The position numbers and the translations under genes were made by a program. Below, one piece after another: positions 8,114 to 16,298 of a stretch of DNA of 43,894 nucleotides. Where the stretch lies: NCBI RefSeq assembly GCF_001679005.1, contig NZ_LXTW01000002.1, forward strand, positions 1-43,894, written 5' to 3'. Numbering within the stretch: the first letter of the stretch is position 1; every line of letters begins with the position of its first letter. The notes under the pieces were generated by a model that worked only from the letters and a program-made list of their open reading frames with translations, made no database searches and had not been told where the DNA came from. Origin of the DNA: Moraxella nonliquefaciens. GTDB lineage: Bacteria; Pseudomonadota; Gammaproteobacteria; Pseudomonadales; Moraxellaceae.

Positions 8114-9141
8114 TTAAGCATAATCTTGCAAGAAACTCTCAATAAACTTCTGTTTTCTTTTCTTGGCTAGCTCCTGATGACAACGTAAAGATTGTTTAAG
8201 ATTACCAAATAATCCTTCTAGCTTGTTGGTTGTGTTTGGGGTAGTGTTATGAGTTATTTGATTTTGCTGACAAACAAACAAGTAAGGCAAATTTCTTTTT
8301 AGGCTGTGATAAGCACTTCTTAGGGCGTGCCTGCCCTTTATAACACTATTTACAATTAGAATATTTTAGAAATAAACTAATCGTTTTCGCATGAAAAATG
8401 GCTAAATCTTGTTTTAAAAGGCAGGCACGCCCTAATCTTTTATGTATATACCAGCTTTTACTCTCATCATTGGTGGTGCGTTCATTAAGATAATCTTTGT
8501 GCTTGTCATACCACTCATCTAGGGCTTTACCAAGGCACTGCTCATTACTGGTGGTTGGACTCTTAACTAAGAGCAAGAGTTCTTGACTTGTGTTTAGGGT
8601 TTTTGGTTAAATAACGCCGAACAATGGCAATTTGATGAAAGTGGCACATTTGTGTGGGTATGTCCCCAAAGCCACCTAATAAACCCCGTCTGCCATCACA
8701 GGTAATGCTATGTAAGGCAAACTTATCTTTTACCGATTCGGTAGAAATCATTGGTTTCATACTTAACAAAGGCATAATGTAAGACCCTACCTGATACATT
8801 GTCCATAAACACCATGACACCAAAGTCTCTGCCAAAGTAAGTGGTGTCCATGATAAGACTAACAGGATTGTTTTGACTGTTTGTAATGGCAGGTTTAACA
8901 ACATTTACTTTATCAAGCCGCCTTTGTATGGTTCTCACTGATAAGTTGTACTTAATGGCAAGTTATTTGTGGGTTTGTTTGCCTTACGTGTATTCTTGCC
9001 AAATCTCATCATTGCTGATGTAAGTTTTATCAAGAAAATACCTAAAACAATCCTTGCACCATCTTTCTTGTTTACCCTGCTTTTTACTATTTTTCTTGGT
9101 GCTTGCAGAACCACAGTGGAGACATACTTTTTAACTTTCAT
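8114..9141 (-). pseudogene. IS256-family transposase, zinc-binding variant, degenerate
   Basis: Read on the minus strand in several frames, this gives a recognisable transposase. The N-terminus has remnants of a zinc-ribbon Cys pattern, then LIMDTTYFGRDFGVMVFMD, the SITCDGRRGLLGGFGD motif, FHQIAIVRRYLTKNPK, and a C-terminus NKLEGLFGNLKQSLRCHQE ending with TAA at 8114-8116. At least two frameshifts break it (about 8740-8760 and about 8565-8580), and a 112-bp MITE sits in the C-terminal third. The start ATG at 9141 has MKVKKYV. Sequences near 8085 and 9155 (both with GGG followed by a T run) could be weak remnants of the terminal inverted repeats. The element is dead. Confidence 0.75.
8321..8434. 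mobile_element. 112-bp MITE with TA target duplication, inserted in the transposase relic
   Basis: Ends GGGCGTGCCTGCC and GGCAGGCACGCCC are perfect inverted repeats, extending imperfectly inward (CTTTA and TAAAA) and flanked on both sides by TA. There is no coding capacity beyond an accidental short frame. Removing one TA and the 112 bp joins the flanking frames exactly as HKR-L-RSAYHSLKRNL, restoring the transposase C-terminus. This shows insertion into a TA dinucleotide, as for IS630/Tc1-mariner-type elements. Confidence 0.75.
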
Positions 9142-9904
9142 AAAAAACCCATTCAAAGCTATATGGTATCAGACTTCAAATGGGGTGGGAGCAGATTTTT
9201 GTCTGTTAGACCTATTACTTTTAAATGGTTTATTGAAACAATGCCACAGACTTTTTTAAATCAGCATAATGCCGAGATGGCTTTGTTTTAGTTGGATATT
9301 TTTACAGAAGATTTTAAATCCATAACTCACCCATTAAATATAGATTATTATAAAATTATTGAAATTTCAAAACCATCTATTGTGAAAGATAATTAATTAT
9401 TACCAGTTTTTTTCAAAATCATTTTCCACCAAGTATCTTATTTTATAAAATATATCAGTTTGAAGATGGGTATGGTAATATCATAACTATTTTTTCGTCC
9501 TACATAAAGTATAAATTATTGGATTGGAATTATGGTGGAGAAGCTAATATTCTAAGTTTGGCGAATACAAAAAATATTTTTAGAATCACAAGATAGAGAA
9601 ATAAAGGCAAATAGTTCATACCTAGAATTTGCATCAAAAGGTTTTAATAGATAATATGAATATTATAAAATCCGACAATACATATTGGACATGGAACTTT
9701 CATCAGAATGTATGTATTACTTTCATAATAACATTGAATATACTATAAATTTTTTTTAAAAAAATAATTTACGCTATACTCATTATGAGCAATACATTGA
9801 TTTTAGGTTGGTCAAGTATATTTTTAGGATAAAGTTATTAAGATTTTTGGGGGGAATTTCCCAATGGGATATCTTCATTTATAAGAAATTATCATGATTG
9901 CTTA
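9142..9904. other. AT-rich region with decayed ORF fragments
   Basis: No intact gene. On the plus strand about 9160-9396 reads MVSDFKWGGSRFLSV... and continues through an in-frame TAG (9289-9291) as LDIFTEDFKSITHPLNIDYY to TAA at 9396. A second frame about 9423-9596 reads YQFEDGYGNIITIFSSY and DWNYGGEANILSLA. The composition resembles that of toxin-immunity cargo genes, and I take these as their relics, but neither is recognised. Bases 9600-9900 show nothing further. Confidence 0.4.
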
Positions 9905-10234
9905 TCAAAGCTCATCCAAATAATCCGCCCAATCTTGTAACATTTTGGTGCGTTCGGGCAAATATAGGGCGTGATTATATATTCCACTAACCGTATTATC
10001 CACATGAGCCATTTGTAGATTAATGTGCGTGCTATCATAACCTAGCCCATGTAGATAGGTTCAGCCTGTGGCACGTAAATCATGTCCTGATATGTTTTCA
10101 AGCCCCATACAGTTTAAGGCACCATGATTCACCGTCCTCGCTCCAATGGGCTTTGTAAAATCTTTGGATGATGCAAACACAAACTCACCACGCCCTGTCA
10201 TGGCGTGCATGCCTTTTAACAGTTTTATCATTTG
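9905..10234 (-). pseudogene. P4-type tyrosine integrase, C-terminal remnant
   Basis: The minus strand reads FVFASSKDFTKPIGARTVN, then GLENISGHDLRATG, a TGA codon, then TYLHGLGYDSTHINLQMAH and SGIYNHALYLPERTKMLQ. It contains the HxLR active-site box (HDLRAT) and the later H of QMAHVD. These are the C-terminal catalytic motifs of P4-like prophage and island integrases. The N-terminal three quarters are missing, and the R-to-stop change (CGA to TGA likely) inactivates what is left. It lies just downstream of rpiA, so an old integration event near here is possible, but no tRNA or att repeat is visible. Confidence 0.7.
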
Positions 10235-10259
10235 CCATCAAAATGATTTTTAAAACATC

Positions 10260-10955
10260 CTATTGATTTATCGCCTTGTCAAAACTGACTGTCTCCACCC
10301 CATCATCGCTGGCTTTTAGCATGATATGAGCCGATTGGTTGGCAAAAATACCGTTACAGACCACGCCCACGATATTGTTTAATGTGGTTTCTAACTTGAT
10401 GGGATTGTTTATTTGCAAATCAAAAGTGTCCAAAATGACATTACCATAATCGGTAACAAACCCTTCACGATACACAGGCTCTCCTCCTAGCTTGACCAAT
10501 TCACGTGCCACATAAGAGCGAGCTTGGGGCAAAACCTCCACCGCCACAGGAAATTTACCCAGTTTGGCGACCATTTTAGAGTCATCTACCATGCATACAA
10601 AGCGTCTAGATGCCGCCGCCACGATTTTCTCACGAGTTAATGCACCACCACCACCTTTTATCATATTGCCCTGAGCGTCTATCTCGTCGGCCCCATCAAT
10701 ATACAAATCAAGCTTACCAACACTGTTTAAATCAAAAATCTCAATGCCTAAGGCTCTAAGTCTGTTCTCGGTTGCCTGTGAGCTTGCCACCGCCCCTTTT
10801 AGGTGAACTTGTGTCAAAAGTTCAATCAAGCAGTTCACCGTACTGCCCGTTCCCACCCCCAAAATCATGCCATCTTCAATATGGGTAAGGGCGGTTTTGG
10901 CAACAGCTTGCTTTTGGGTGAGTTTGGGGTCGGTGTGAGCGTTGGGGTTGGACAT
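10260..10955 (-). CDS. rpiA: Ribose-5-phosphate isomerase A
   Basis: RpiA interconverts ribose-5-phosphate and ribulose-5-phosphate in the non-oxidative pentose phosphate pathway in the cytoplasm. The 231-residue product carries GVGTGSTVNCLIE (substrate loop), LDLYIDGADEID with the catalytic Asp pair, and KGGGGALTREKIVA with the active-site Lys-Gly run. Its length is normal for the family. I prefer the ATG at 10955 (MSNPNAHTD) because GAGA stands just upstream; an ATG at 10967 would add four residues. The gene is transcribed away from the lipoprotein gene, with about 270 bp between them. It marks ordinary chromosome between two mobile regions. No damage is seen. Confidence 0.93.
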   Translation of the reverse strand: MSNPNAHTDPKLTQKQAVAKTALTHIEDGMILGVGTGSTVNCLIELLTQVHLKGAVASSQATENRLRALGIEIFDLNSVGKLDLYIDGADEIDAQGNMIKGGGGALTREKIVAAASRRFVCMVDDSKMVAKLGKFPVAVEVLPQARSYVARELVKLGGEPVYREGFVTDYGNVILDTFDLQINNPIKLETTLNNIVGVVCNGIFANQSAHIMLKASDDGVETVSFDKAINQ

Positions 10956-11128
10956 GATGATTCTCATAAAAATTTGGGATTATTGTACGCTAAATTTGCA
11001 AAAAAATAAATCACAAAAATATGTCCTGTTGCAAAAATACAGCTGTGAGTGTTTGGGGTGTGCCTAAAAAAGTAAATACCGCAATCCGCCATTTATCCAT
11101 TAATCTTAATTTATCGTCAGTCTCAAAA

Positions 11129-11157
11129 TTGCCACTGAATTCAACTTATGCTAAACT
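11129..11157 (+). promoter_or_regulatory. Likely sigma-70 promoter of the small lipoprotein gene
   Basis: TTGCCA (11129-11134) and TAAACT (11152-11157) are separated by 17 bp, upstream of the plus-strand gene starting at 11226. The match to consensus is moderate. Confidence 0.4.
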
Positions 11158-11173
11158 AGATGGATGATGCTAA

Positions 11174-11205
11174 TTTATAACCTTTTATATTTATAACCTT
11201 TTATA
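11174..11205 (+). repeat. Two perfect 16-bp tandem repeats in a 5' leader
   Basis: TTTATAACCTTTTATA occurs twice head to tail with no mismatch, just before the AGGAG ribosome binding site of the small lipoprotein. It could serve as a regulatory or slippage-prone site. Confidence 0.7.
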
Positions 11206-11225
11206 ATTGACAATCAGGAGTTATC

Positions 11226-11339
11226 ATGACAAAACTGACATTCATCATCGCCCTATGTTTACCCCTAATGCTTGTGGCATGTAGTGCCAATCACGGTCAG
11301 GGTGTACGTCCTACCGCCAGTATTTTAATCGGCAAATAA
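11226..11339 (+). CDS. Small lipoprotein, 37 residues
   Basis: ATG 11226 is preceded by AGGAG at a good distance. The peptide starts with a signal sequence and a lipobox: basic MTK, then a hydrophobic stretch, then LMLVAC with the lipid-bearing Cys at about 19, followed by a short polar tail ending ILIGK. Such tiny lipoproteins resemble entericidin-like or YpdI-like peptides, but I find no specific family. It lies 55 nt before the M16 peptidase gene in the same direction, so the two may be co-transcribed. It is probably an inner- or outer-membrane lipoprotein of unknown role. Confidence 0.65.
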   Translation: MTKLTFIIALCLPLMLVACSANHGQGVRPTASILIGK

Positions 11340-11394
11340 TCATTTATTGTCAAAATTGATGCCATCAAAACCGCCAAACCATCGGAATACCACC

Positions 11395-12882
11395 ATGAAA
11401 ATCTTTAATCGTCTTGCCCTGCCTTTGTGTGTATCTTTGGGGATATTATCCTTGACCGCCTGCCAGCATATGACGCCCACACTCCATACCTCAACCGTTA
11501 TGCCCCAAGCTGTCCCTGCTGGCACTCCCCAAGATGAGCTAAAACTGCTTAGCAATATTTTTGAATACACCTTAGATAATGGTTTGCAGGTTGTCATCAA
11601 AGAAGATAAGCGAGCCCCTGTGGTCATGACCCAAATGTGGTATGGCGTGGGGGCAAATGATGAACCTGTGGGCAAAGGTGGATTGTCGCACTTTTTGGAG
11701 CATTTGATGTTTAAGGACACACCAAAAGTATCTGGTGATGAATTTAGTCGTCTGATCAGTCATTATGGTGGTCATAACAATGCCTACACAAGCTCAGATG
11801 TTACTGTTTATCATGAGATTTTGCCTGCCAATCGCTATGCTTTGGCGTTAGAATTAGAAGCCAATCGCATGAAAAACATACAGTTTAAACCCGAACAAAT
11901 ACAAAGCGAACGTCAGGTTGTCATAGAAGAACGCCGTGTACGTACAGATGATAACCCCATGGCAAAGGCGTGGGAGCGTTTTTCATCATTTGTCTATGGC
12001 GATACGCCACGAGGTCGCCCCATCATTGGGAGCATGAAGGACATTCATGGCTTGACCATGGCAGATTTAAAGCATTGGTACGCCACATGGTATGTTCCTA
12101 ATAACGCCACACTCGTCATCGTCGGGGATGTGGATAAAGATGAAGCGCTTGCTCATGTCAAAAAATATTTTGGCAGCATTGCCAAGGGTCGGTCTGTGCC
12201 AGTCCGAGACCCCTCCCACTTCATCCACGCCGATGACCTACATGCAGGCAAAGGCGATGTGAGTGAACGCCATATTACCATCAAAGAAGCCGTTCAGGTT
12301 CCCACGCTTATCCTAGCATGGCAAGCCCCAACCCTATCTGGTCTAAAACTGACAAACCGCCAAACTGATGCCAACGAGCGAGAGCTGTTGGCATTGGGAT
12401 TGTTTAATGATGTACTAAGTGGCGGAGCATCTGGGCGGTTTGCCACAAATTTGGTCAAAAAGCAACTCGTAAGCTCAGCATACAGCAGTTATGACAGTTT
12501 GGGCTATGGTGATGGCTTTTTTGTGGTCATAGCAACCCCAAAGGCAGGAGCAAGCCTTGATGAAACCAAACGCCTTGTTTTGGACGAAATCAAACGCACC
12601 ATGACCGACCCCATTGACCAAAAAGAGCTTGACCGTTCTGTGATTGCCAAAAAAACCGCCCTAGTGTTCGCCTCTGAGAGCGTGTCAGAGCAAGCGAGCT
12701 TATTGGGGACATTAAAAAATGAGAACATTCCTTATCACAAAATCCAAAAAGAGCTGGATATTTTGCCGAACATTGACACCGATGAGATTAAGCATGCAGG
12801 CAAAAAATATCTAAGAGATGAACGCATGTATAGTGCCTATATCTTGCCAAAAGATGAAAAAGATGAAAAAGATGACAAATAG
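11395..12882 (+). CDS. M16-family zinc peptidase, lipoprotein
   Basis: A 495-residue pitrilysin/insulinase-type (M16) peptidase. The N-terminus MKIFNRLALPLCVSLG...LSLTAC is a lipoprotein signal with Cys about 23, so the enzyme is membrane anchored and probably faces the periplasm. The inverted zinc site HFLEH (residues about 99-103) follows GKGGLS, and the distal Glu is in VVIEERR (about 178-179). The second domain has LSGGASGRFATNLV and a tyrosine-rich stretch typical of the M16 partner half. The ATG at 11395 is used because the signal peptide begins there; the in-frame codons upstream are not signal-like. It probably degrades peptides in the envelope. The Lys/Asp-rich end (DEKDEKDDK) is simple sequence. 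Confidence 0.88.
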   Translation: MKIFNRLALPLCVSLGILSLTACQHMTPTLHTSTVMPQAVPAGTPQDELKLLSNIFEYTLDNGLQVVIKEDKRAPVVMTQMWYGVGANDEPVGKGGLSHFLEHLMFKDTPKVSGDEFSRLISHYGGHNNAYTSSDVTVYHEILPANRYALALELEANRMKNIQFKPEQIQSERQVVIEERRVRTDDNPMAKAWERFSSFVYGDTPRGRPIIGSMKDIHGLTMADLKHWYATWYVPNNATLVIVGDVDKDEALAHVKKYFGSIAKGRSVPVRDPSHFIHADDLHAGKGDVSERHITIKEAVQVPTLILAWQAPTLSGLKLTNRQTDANERELLALGLFNDVLSGGASGRFATNLVKKQLVSSAYSSYDSLGYGDGFFVVIATPKAGASLDETKRLVLDEIKRTMTDPIDQKELDRSVIAKKTALVFASESVSEQASLLGTLKNENIPYHKIQKELDILPNIDTDEIKHAGKKYLRDERMYSAYILPKDEKDEKDDK

Positions 12883-13060
12883 GCAAAATTGGGACTAAAA
12901 ACAGCTGCTTGAAATCCATCTAAATCTCTATAATACACGATTATGAGCCGATTGATTGGTATGAACGAAGTCTTAATAAAACAGCTGGGTTCTCTATCTT
13001 AGCTTTAAGATGGGTGAGATGAGATGGGCGTGCTTATTACAGAGTTCACGCCCAAAGGTC

Positions 13061-13237
13061 ATCGCAGATATGATGCGAACAAATTACATCATCAATCAAA
13101 GCGAAAACCTATCTCTTGGAGAATAATTAGCCCAAGATGTGCTAGAAATCATCACCGTATTTTCAGCAAGGCTTCATGATTTAAGAAGTAAAAAGAATAA
13201 AAAACTACCCAAAGCAGTTCAGGCAGACTTAGAATGA
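13061..13237 (+). pseudogene. IS607-type serine recombinase (tnpA), C-terminal remnant
   Basis: The frame reads IADMMRTNYIINQSENL, a TAA, then LAQDVLEIITVFSARLHDLR and SKKNKKLPKAV, which matches the C-terminal end of IS607-family resolvase-like transposases (the VFSARLYGxRSxKNKK pattern). The catalytic Ser domain is missing. Its stop overlaps the start of the TnpB-like frame (ATGA), the usual tnpA-tnpB junction of these elements. Between 12883 and 13060 I see no gene, only a GGGCGTG/CACGCCC hairpin around 13026-13053. Confidence 0.6.
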
Positions 13238-13745
13238 CCTGTATTCGTGGATACATCATCTAACTTAAACCCAATAACAAACAAGCCACCTATTTTGCAA
13301 AGGCAAGTGGTGTGGCATCTCTTGCCTACAATTGGGCGTTGAGTGAGTGGCAAAAACAATATGAAGCCAATAAAAATTACCGTAAGACTTACCAAATTAG
13401 GCTTAACCCTTAACGAAACCAAACCTCACAAACCATCTCAAAGCAAACTAAGAAAACAGCTTAATTCTATCAAGCGTGAACAATTCCCCTTTATGCTTGA
13501 AGTTACCAAATGCAGTCCACAACTTGCCATATGCAATTAGGGAACACCTTTAAACGCTTTTTTAAAGATAAAAGCAAACACCCCCAATTTAGAAAAAAGG
13601 CATCAATGATAGATTTAGCCACGCTTTGTACAGGCGAAAAGATACAAGCCCCAAAACCACTTAAAAACAAATGGCAGATTCAACCACCAACTGCAACGCA
13701 CCAAAAATCAGATTTTACCTCAAGAGGTGTTCTAAAACCCAGCAC
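13234..13745 (+). pseudogene. TnpB (IS200/IS605/IS607-type RNA-guided nuclease) remnant
   Basis: TnpB signatures are spread over three frames: QATYFAKASGVASLAYNWAL, then SEWQKQYEANKNYRKTY, LRKQLNSIKREQFPFMLEV, TKCSPQLAI, QLGNTFKRFFKDKSKHPQF and RKK near the N-terminus. After an internal deletion come DLATLC and GEKIQAPKPLK from the RuvC-I neighbourhood. Stops and frameshifts break it, and everything after about 13680, including the remaining RuvC motifs and zinc finger, is lost where IS30 sequence begins. No guide-RNA end can be identified. It is a dead relic. Confidence 0.65.
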
Positions 13746-14480
13746 TTTTCTTGGTCTATTGTTCAAATAATCTTCAACCTGCTGTATTTGTTCATCGTCA
13801 ATCACATCTAATCTGGCAGACTTAGGTAAAAATTTCCGTATGAGTTTATTGGTATTCTTATTAGTGCCACGCTCTCATGAATGATAAGTTTTTGCAAAAT
13901 AAATATCAGTGTTTAACCCTTGTTCTGTCTGTTCATGCAATGCAAACTCTTTACCATTATCAAAGGCAATATTTTGTACTTGTTCATCTTTGAGTGACTC
14001 AATACAAGTTTGAGCAACCAGTGGTGCTTTGCGGTTTGGTGTGCTTTGATTTTCACCTCTCGTGTGGTTTTATCACTAATGTCTTTACAATTGGCAATTT
14101 TCCCACGCCTATCATGACCCTATAACCTCGTTTACGGTAGATTTTTTGACTCCTCAGGTTATGGTGAGATGTACCATCTTGGGCTTTGTTAGCATAGATG
14201 TGTTGATAAATGGTTTCTATGCTTGGTACATCAGTCCAACCGAGTACTTTGAGTCTGCCATTGATTTGTTCGGGGGAATAATATTGACTTAGTAAGTGCT
14301 TGATGTAAGCCCATGCAAAGTCAGAAATACGATAGGCGTTGTTTGCTTTATGTGCTAGCTTTGCTTTGGGCTTGTTTCGGTCGATAGCCACATAGTCCTG
14401 TATTGCGTTTAATTTCACGGCTGATGATGGATTTATGACAGCCTAGTCGTCTAGCAATTTCATAAAAAATCGTTTATCAT
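13700..14480 (-). pseudogene. IS30-family transposase, degenerate
   Basis: On the minus strand the N-terminal HTH reads FYEIARRLGCHKSIISREIK. The central frame (14053-14418) contains SPEQINGRLKVLG and SIETIYQHIYANK, and the C-terminal part reads NIAFDNGKEFALHEQ, ERGTNKNTNKLIRKFLPK and DDEQIQQVEDYLNNRPRKVL. These are the ordered motifs of IS30 transposases, including the DDE-region DNGKEF and the NRPRKVLGF end. Frameshifts near 14050 and 14400 and a stop in the SW-ERG stretch make it non-functional. It abuts the TnpB remnant, which it may have interrupted. Confidence 0.75.
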
Positions 14481-14557
14481 GACTCACATGTTGTCCTACT
14501 AAGTTATGGTTAATTGGATAATAAAAACCCCAAACTCTGCAAAGTTTGAGGTTTTGT

Positions 14558-14585
14558 TTGTAAAAAACCCACTTTTTAGTGGGCT
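14558..14585 (-). terminator. Terminator of the DUF4041 gene
   Basis: CCCACT (14568-14573) pairs with AGTGGG (14578-14583). On the minus strand it is followed by six T residues, just past the stop of the gene ending at 14593. A second hairpin at 14524-14555 (AAAACCCCAAACT and AGTTTGAGGTTTT, one mismatch) lies further on. Confidence 0.8.
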
Positions 14586-14592
14586 CTTAAAA

Positions 14593-15894
14593 TCACAACA
14601 TCTTTGGCAAATCATCTTTGCCATCTTGCAATGTTTGATTTCTTATTCTCAACGTCTCTGTGTACTCTTTGGCTTCAACTTCGTCAATAAATTCAACTTT
14701 ATTGTTAAATTCTGACACAACCTCTTTAATTTCATCCAATGTAACGTTAAAAAATTCTTTGCGATAGTTTACTAAATTTAATCGTCTGTCAGCAAAAACT
14801 CGTTGTATTTGAGCTTCTAATGCTGGTGCATCTTCGCTAAAAATCATCGCATGAACATCAAAGTAAAATGGCACACTAGCATCACCCAATTCTCGCACCC
14901 TATCCATTGGGTCAAGCCGTCTGGTCATACCTATTTTATAAACATCTTTTCCAAATGAACCAATGTTTGAGATGACATAGACATAACCAAGCTTAGTTTG
15001 TTGTGCCATTGCCTTAACCCTATCATGCTCTCTTTGAATTTCACGAAGTTCATTGCCTAATTGCAGAATTTCTGTTTGCAATTTTTCCAGTTCATCGCCT
15101 GTGGCGTGTAATGCTTTTTGCTGAACCTTATTTAAAAGCTCTTGAAGTTTCTGCTCTTCTTTTAAAACTCTTTCAGCTTCTTTTTTGAGCTGTTCTTCTT
15201 CTCGCTCTTGCCTTCTTAATTCAGCTTGAATTTCCTTTTCTTCTTGTATTTTTGCTTTATATTCATAAACAAGCATTAGCTCATCTAATTTCAATGAAAG
15301 ATATTTTGGGGATATTGATACAGTGTTGCTTTTATTAAACTTGTTAATGTCATCAAAAGACTTTTTAATTCTCTGCTCCATTCTATCAATATTTTTCCAT
15401 GTGGTATTTGCAATAGTAACATCGCACTCATTGTTAAATGAGCGTAAAGCCAAAGAGATAGCTTGTTTTGCCATAGCTTTCCCCTTTGCTTTACTGCCAT
15501 TTATTTCCCACTCGGTCTGTATTTTTACCGCTTCGCCACTTTTTATCATATACTTTTGTTTTTGCTTGATAACAGTGATGTTTTCTTTATAAATCTCAGA
15601 TGTATCAAAATCAAAATGTGGTGTGTATACACCAACTTCTGACATCTCAATACCTTCTTCATAAATAGCCAACCTTTCTTTTAGCGAAACATAGGTTTGA
15701 TAGTGAGAATTATATTGAATCTTGACATCGTCAATTTGCTTTGAAATATCATCCAGTTCTTTTTGCCTTTTTAGGATTTCGTTATCCACATTAACAATAT
15801 CAGCATAAGTAGTCTTGTAATGATTAACGGTTTCTCTCAATCTAAACCAAAGAACAAAAAATATAAGGAAAAATAAACCGAGTAGAATATCCAT
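14593..15894 (-). CDS. DUF4041 protein with C-terminal T5orf172/GIY-YIG-like domain
   Basis: A 433-residue protein. Residues about 3-18 are a hydrophobic helix (membrane anchor) followed by coiled coil. The middle (about 85-220) looks like DUF4041. A long Glu/Lys/Gln-rich coiled coil covers about 222-300. The end (about 303-395) starts GYVYVISNIGSFGKDVYKIG and continues MTRRLDPMDRVRELGDASVP, the T5orf172 fold related to GIY-YIG nucleases. Such genes occur as cargo in prophages, and their function is not settled; DNA binding or cleavage is inferred from the fold. The ATG at 15894 is weakly supported, since no clear ribosome binding site is seen. It sits where the tail tape-measure gene of the adjacent prophage should be. 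A defence or exclusion role is possible but unproven. Confidence 0.8.
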   Translation of the reverse strand: MDILLGLFFLIFFVLWFRLRETVNHYKTTYADIVNVDNEILKRQKELDDISKQIDDVKIQYNSHYQTYVSLKERLAIYEEGIEMSEVGVYTPHFDFDTSEIYKENITVIKQKQKYMIKSGEAVKIQTEWEINGSKAKGKAMAKQAISLALRSFNNECDVTIANTTWKNIDRMEQRIKKSFDDINKFNKSNTVSISPKYLSLKLDELMLVYEYKAKIQEEKEIQAELRRQEREEEQLKKEAERVLKEEQKLQELLNKVQQKALHATGDELEKLQTEILQLGNELREIQREHDRVKAMAQQTKLGYVYVISNIGSFGKDVYKIGMTRRLDPMDRVRELGDASVPFYFDVHAMIFSEDAPALEAQIQRVFADRRLNLVNYRKEFFNVTLDEIKEVVSEFNNKVEFIDEVEAKEYTETLRIRNQTLQDGKDDLPKML

Positions 15895-15946
15895 AACCAA
15901 ACCATAGGACGAATGAAATAATCACATATCTTACACCAAACAGTAA

Positions 15947-15992
15947 CAAGATAGCAATAGGCAGTTACAATTTACTGCCTATTGCTATCTTG
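15947..15992. terminator. Perfect 19-bp inverted repeat at the end of the tail chaperone gene
   Basis: CAAGATAGCAATAGGCAGT (15947-15965) and ACTGCCTATTGCTATCTTG (15974-15992) are exact reverse complements around an 8-nt spacer. The right arm encodes the last residues of the frameshifted chaperone (QDSNRQ and its stop), so the left arm may be a copy of coding sequence. There is no T run, but it could still act as a strong stem. Confidence 0.6.
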
Positions 15993-16298
15993 CACCATAC
16001 TCAAATACTCATCATCAATGGCAAATACCGCCTTATCTATCCACTCACGATGAAAGGGCAATGGATAAACCGCCAGCACGTCGCTTATCTGTGCTACCGT
16101 TAAGGGCAGGGGAATGATTGCCATGGCAGATAAATAAGACCGCCCACGACTGGCAAGCCAAAAGGTCTCAATGACAGCATTGACCCAATAATCAGTAGGC
16201 ACCTCATCAGGGATGGGCAGGTTTAAATGGGCATAAACCTGCCTATCAAAGTCGCTTAGGTCTTGGTAGTTTTGCTCCCATTTGAACCTTTGGACGGC
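15972..16298 (-). CDS. Tail assembly chaperone, -1 frameshift extension (GT-like)
   Basis: This frame has no convincing start of its own, although a GTG at 16202 could give 76 residues. It is open back to the slippery heptamer at 16298-16304, and the sequence between (AVQRFKWEQNYQDLSDFDRQ, then VYAHLNLPIPDEVP) looks like real protein. A -1 slip on A AAA AAG in the preceding gene would give a fusion of about 255 residues, 147 shared and 108 new. This is the G/GT arrangement of siphophage tail assembly chaperones, which recruit the tail-tube protein to the tape measure. No tape-measure gene follows; the cluster stops here. Confidence 0.65.
   Translation of the reverse strand, partial: AVQRFKWEQNYQDLSDFDRQVYAHLNLPIPDEVPTDYWVNAVIETFWLASRGRSYLSAMAIIPLPLTVAQISDVLAVYPLPFHREWIDKAVFAIDDEYLSMVQDSNRQ

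Noticed and set aside
8346..8576. 76-codon minus-strand ORF as a gene
   Set aside because: It starts in transposase sequence and runs on into the MITE by chance; it ends inside the inserted element.
9905..10260. Integrase attachment site next to rpiA
   Set aside because: No tRNA, and no direct repeat pairing this end with another part of the window could be found.
15972..16202. Independent 76-residue gene starting at GTG 16202
   Set aside because: No ribosome binding site, and the frame is open and protein-like back to a correctly phased slippery heptamer in the preceding gene.
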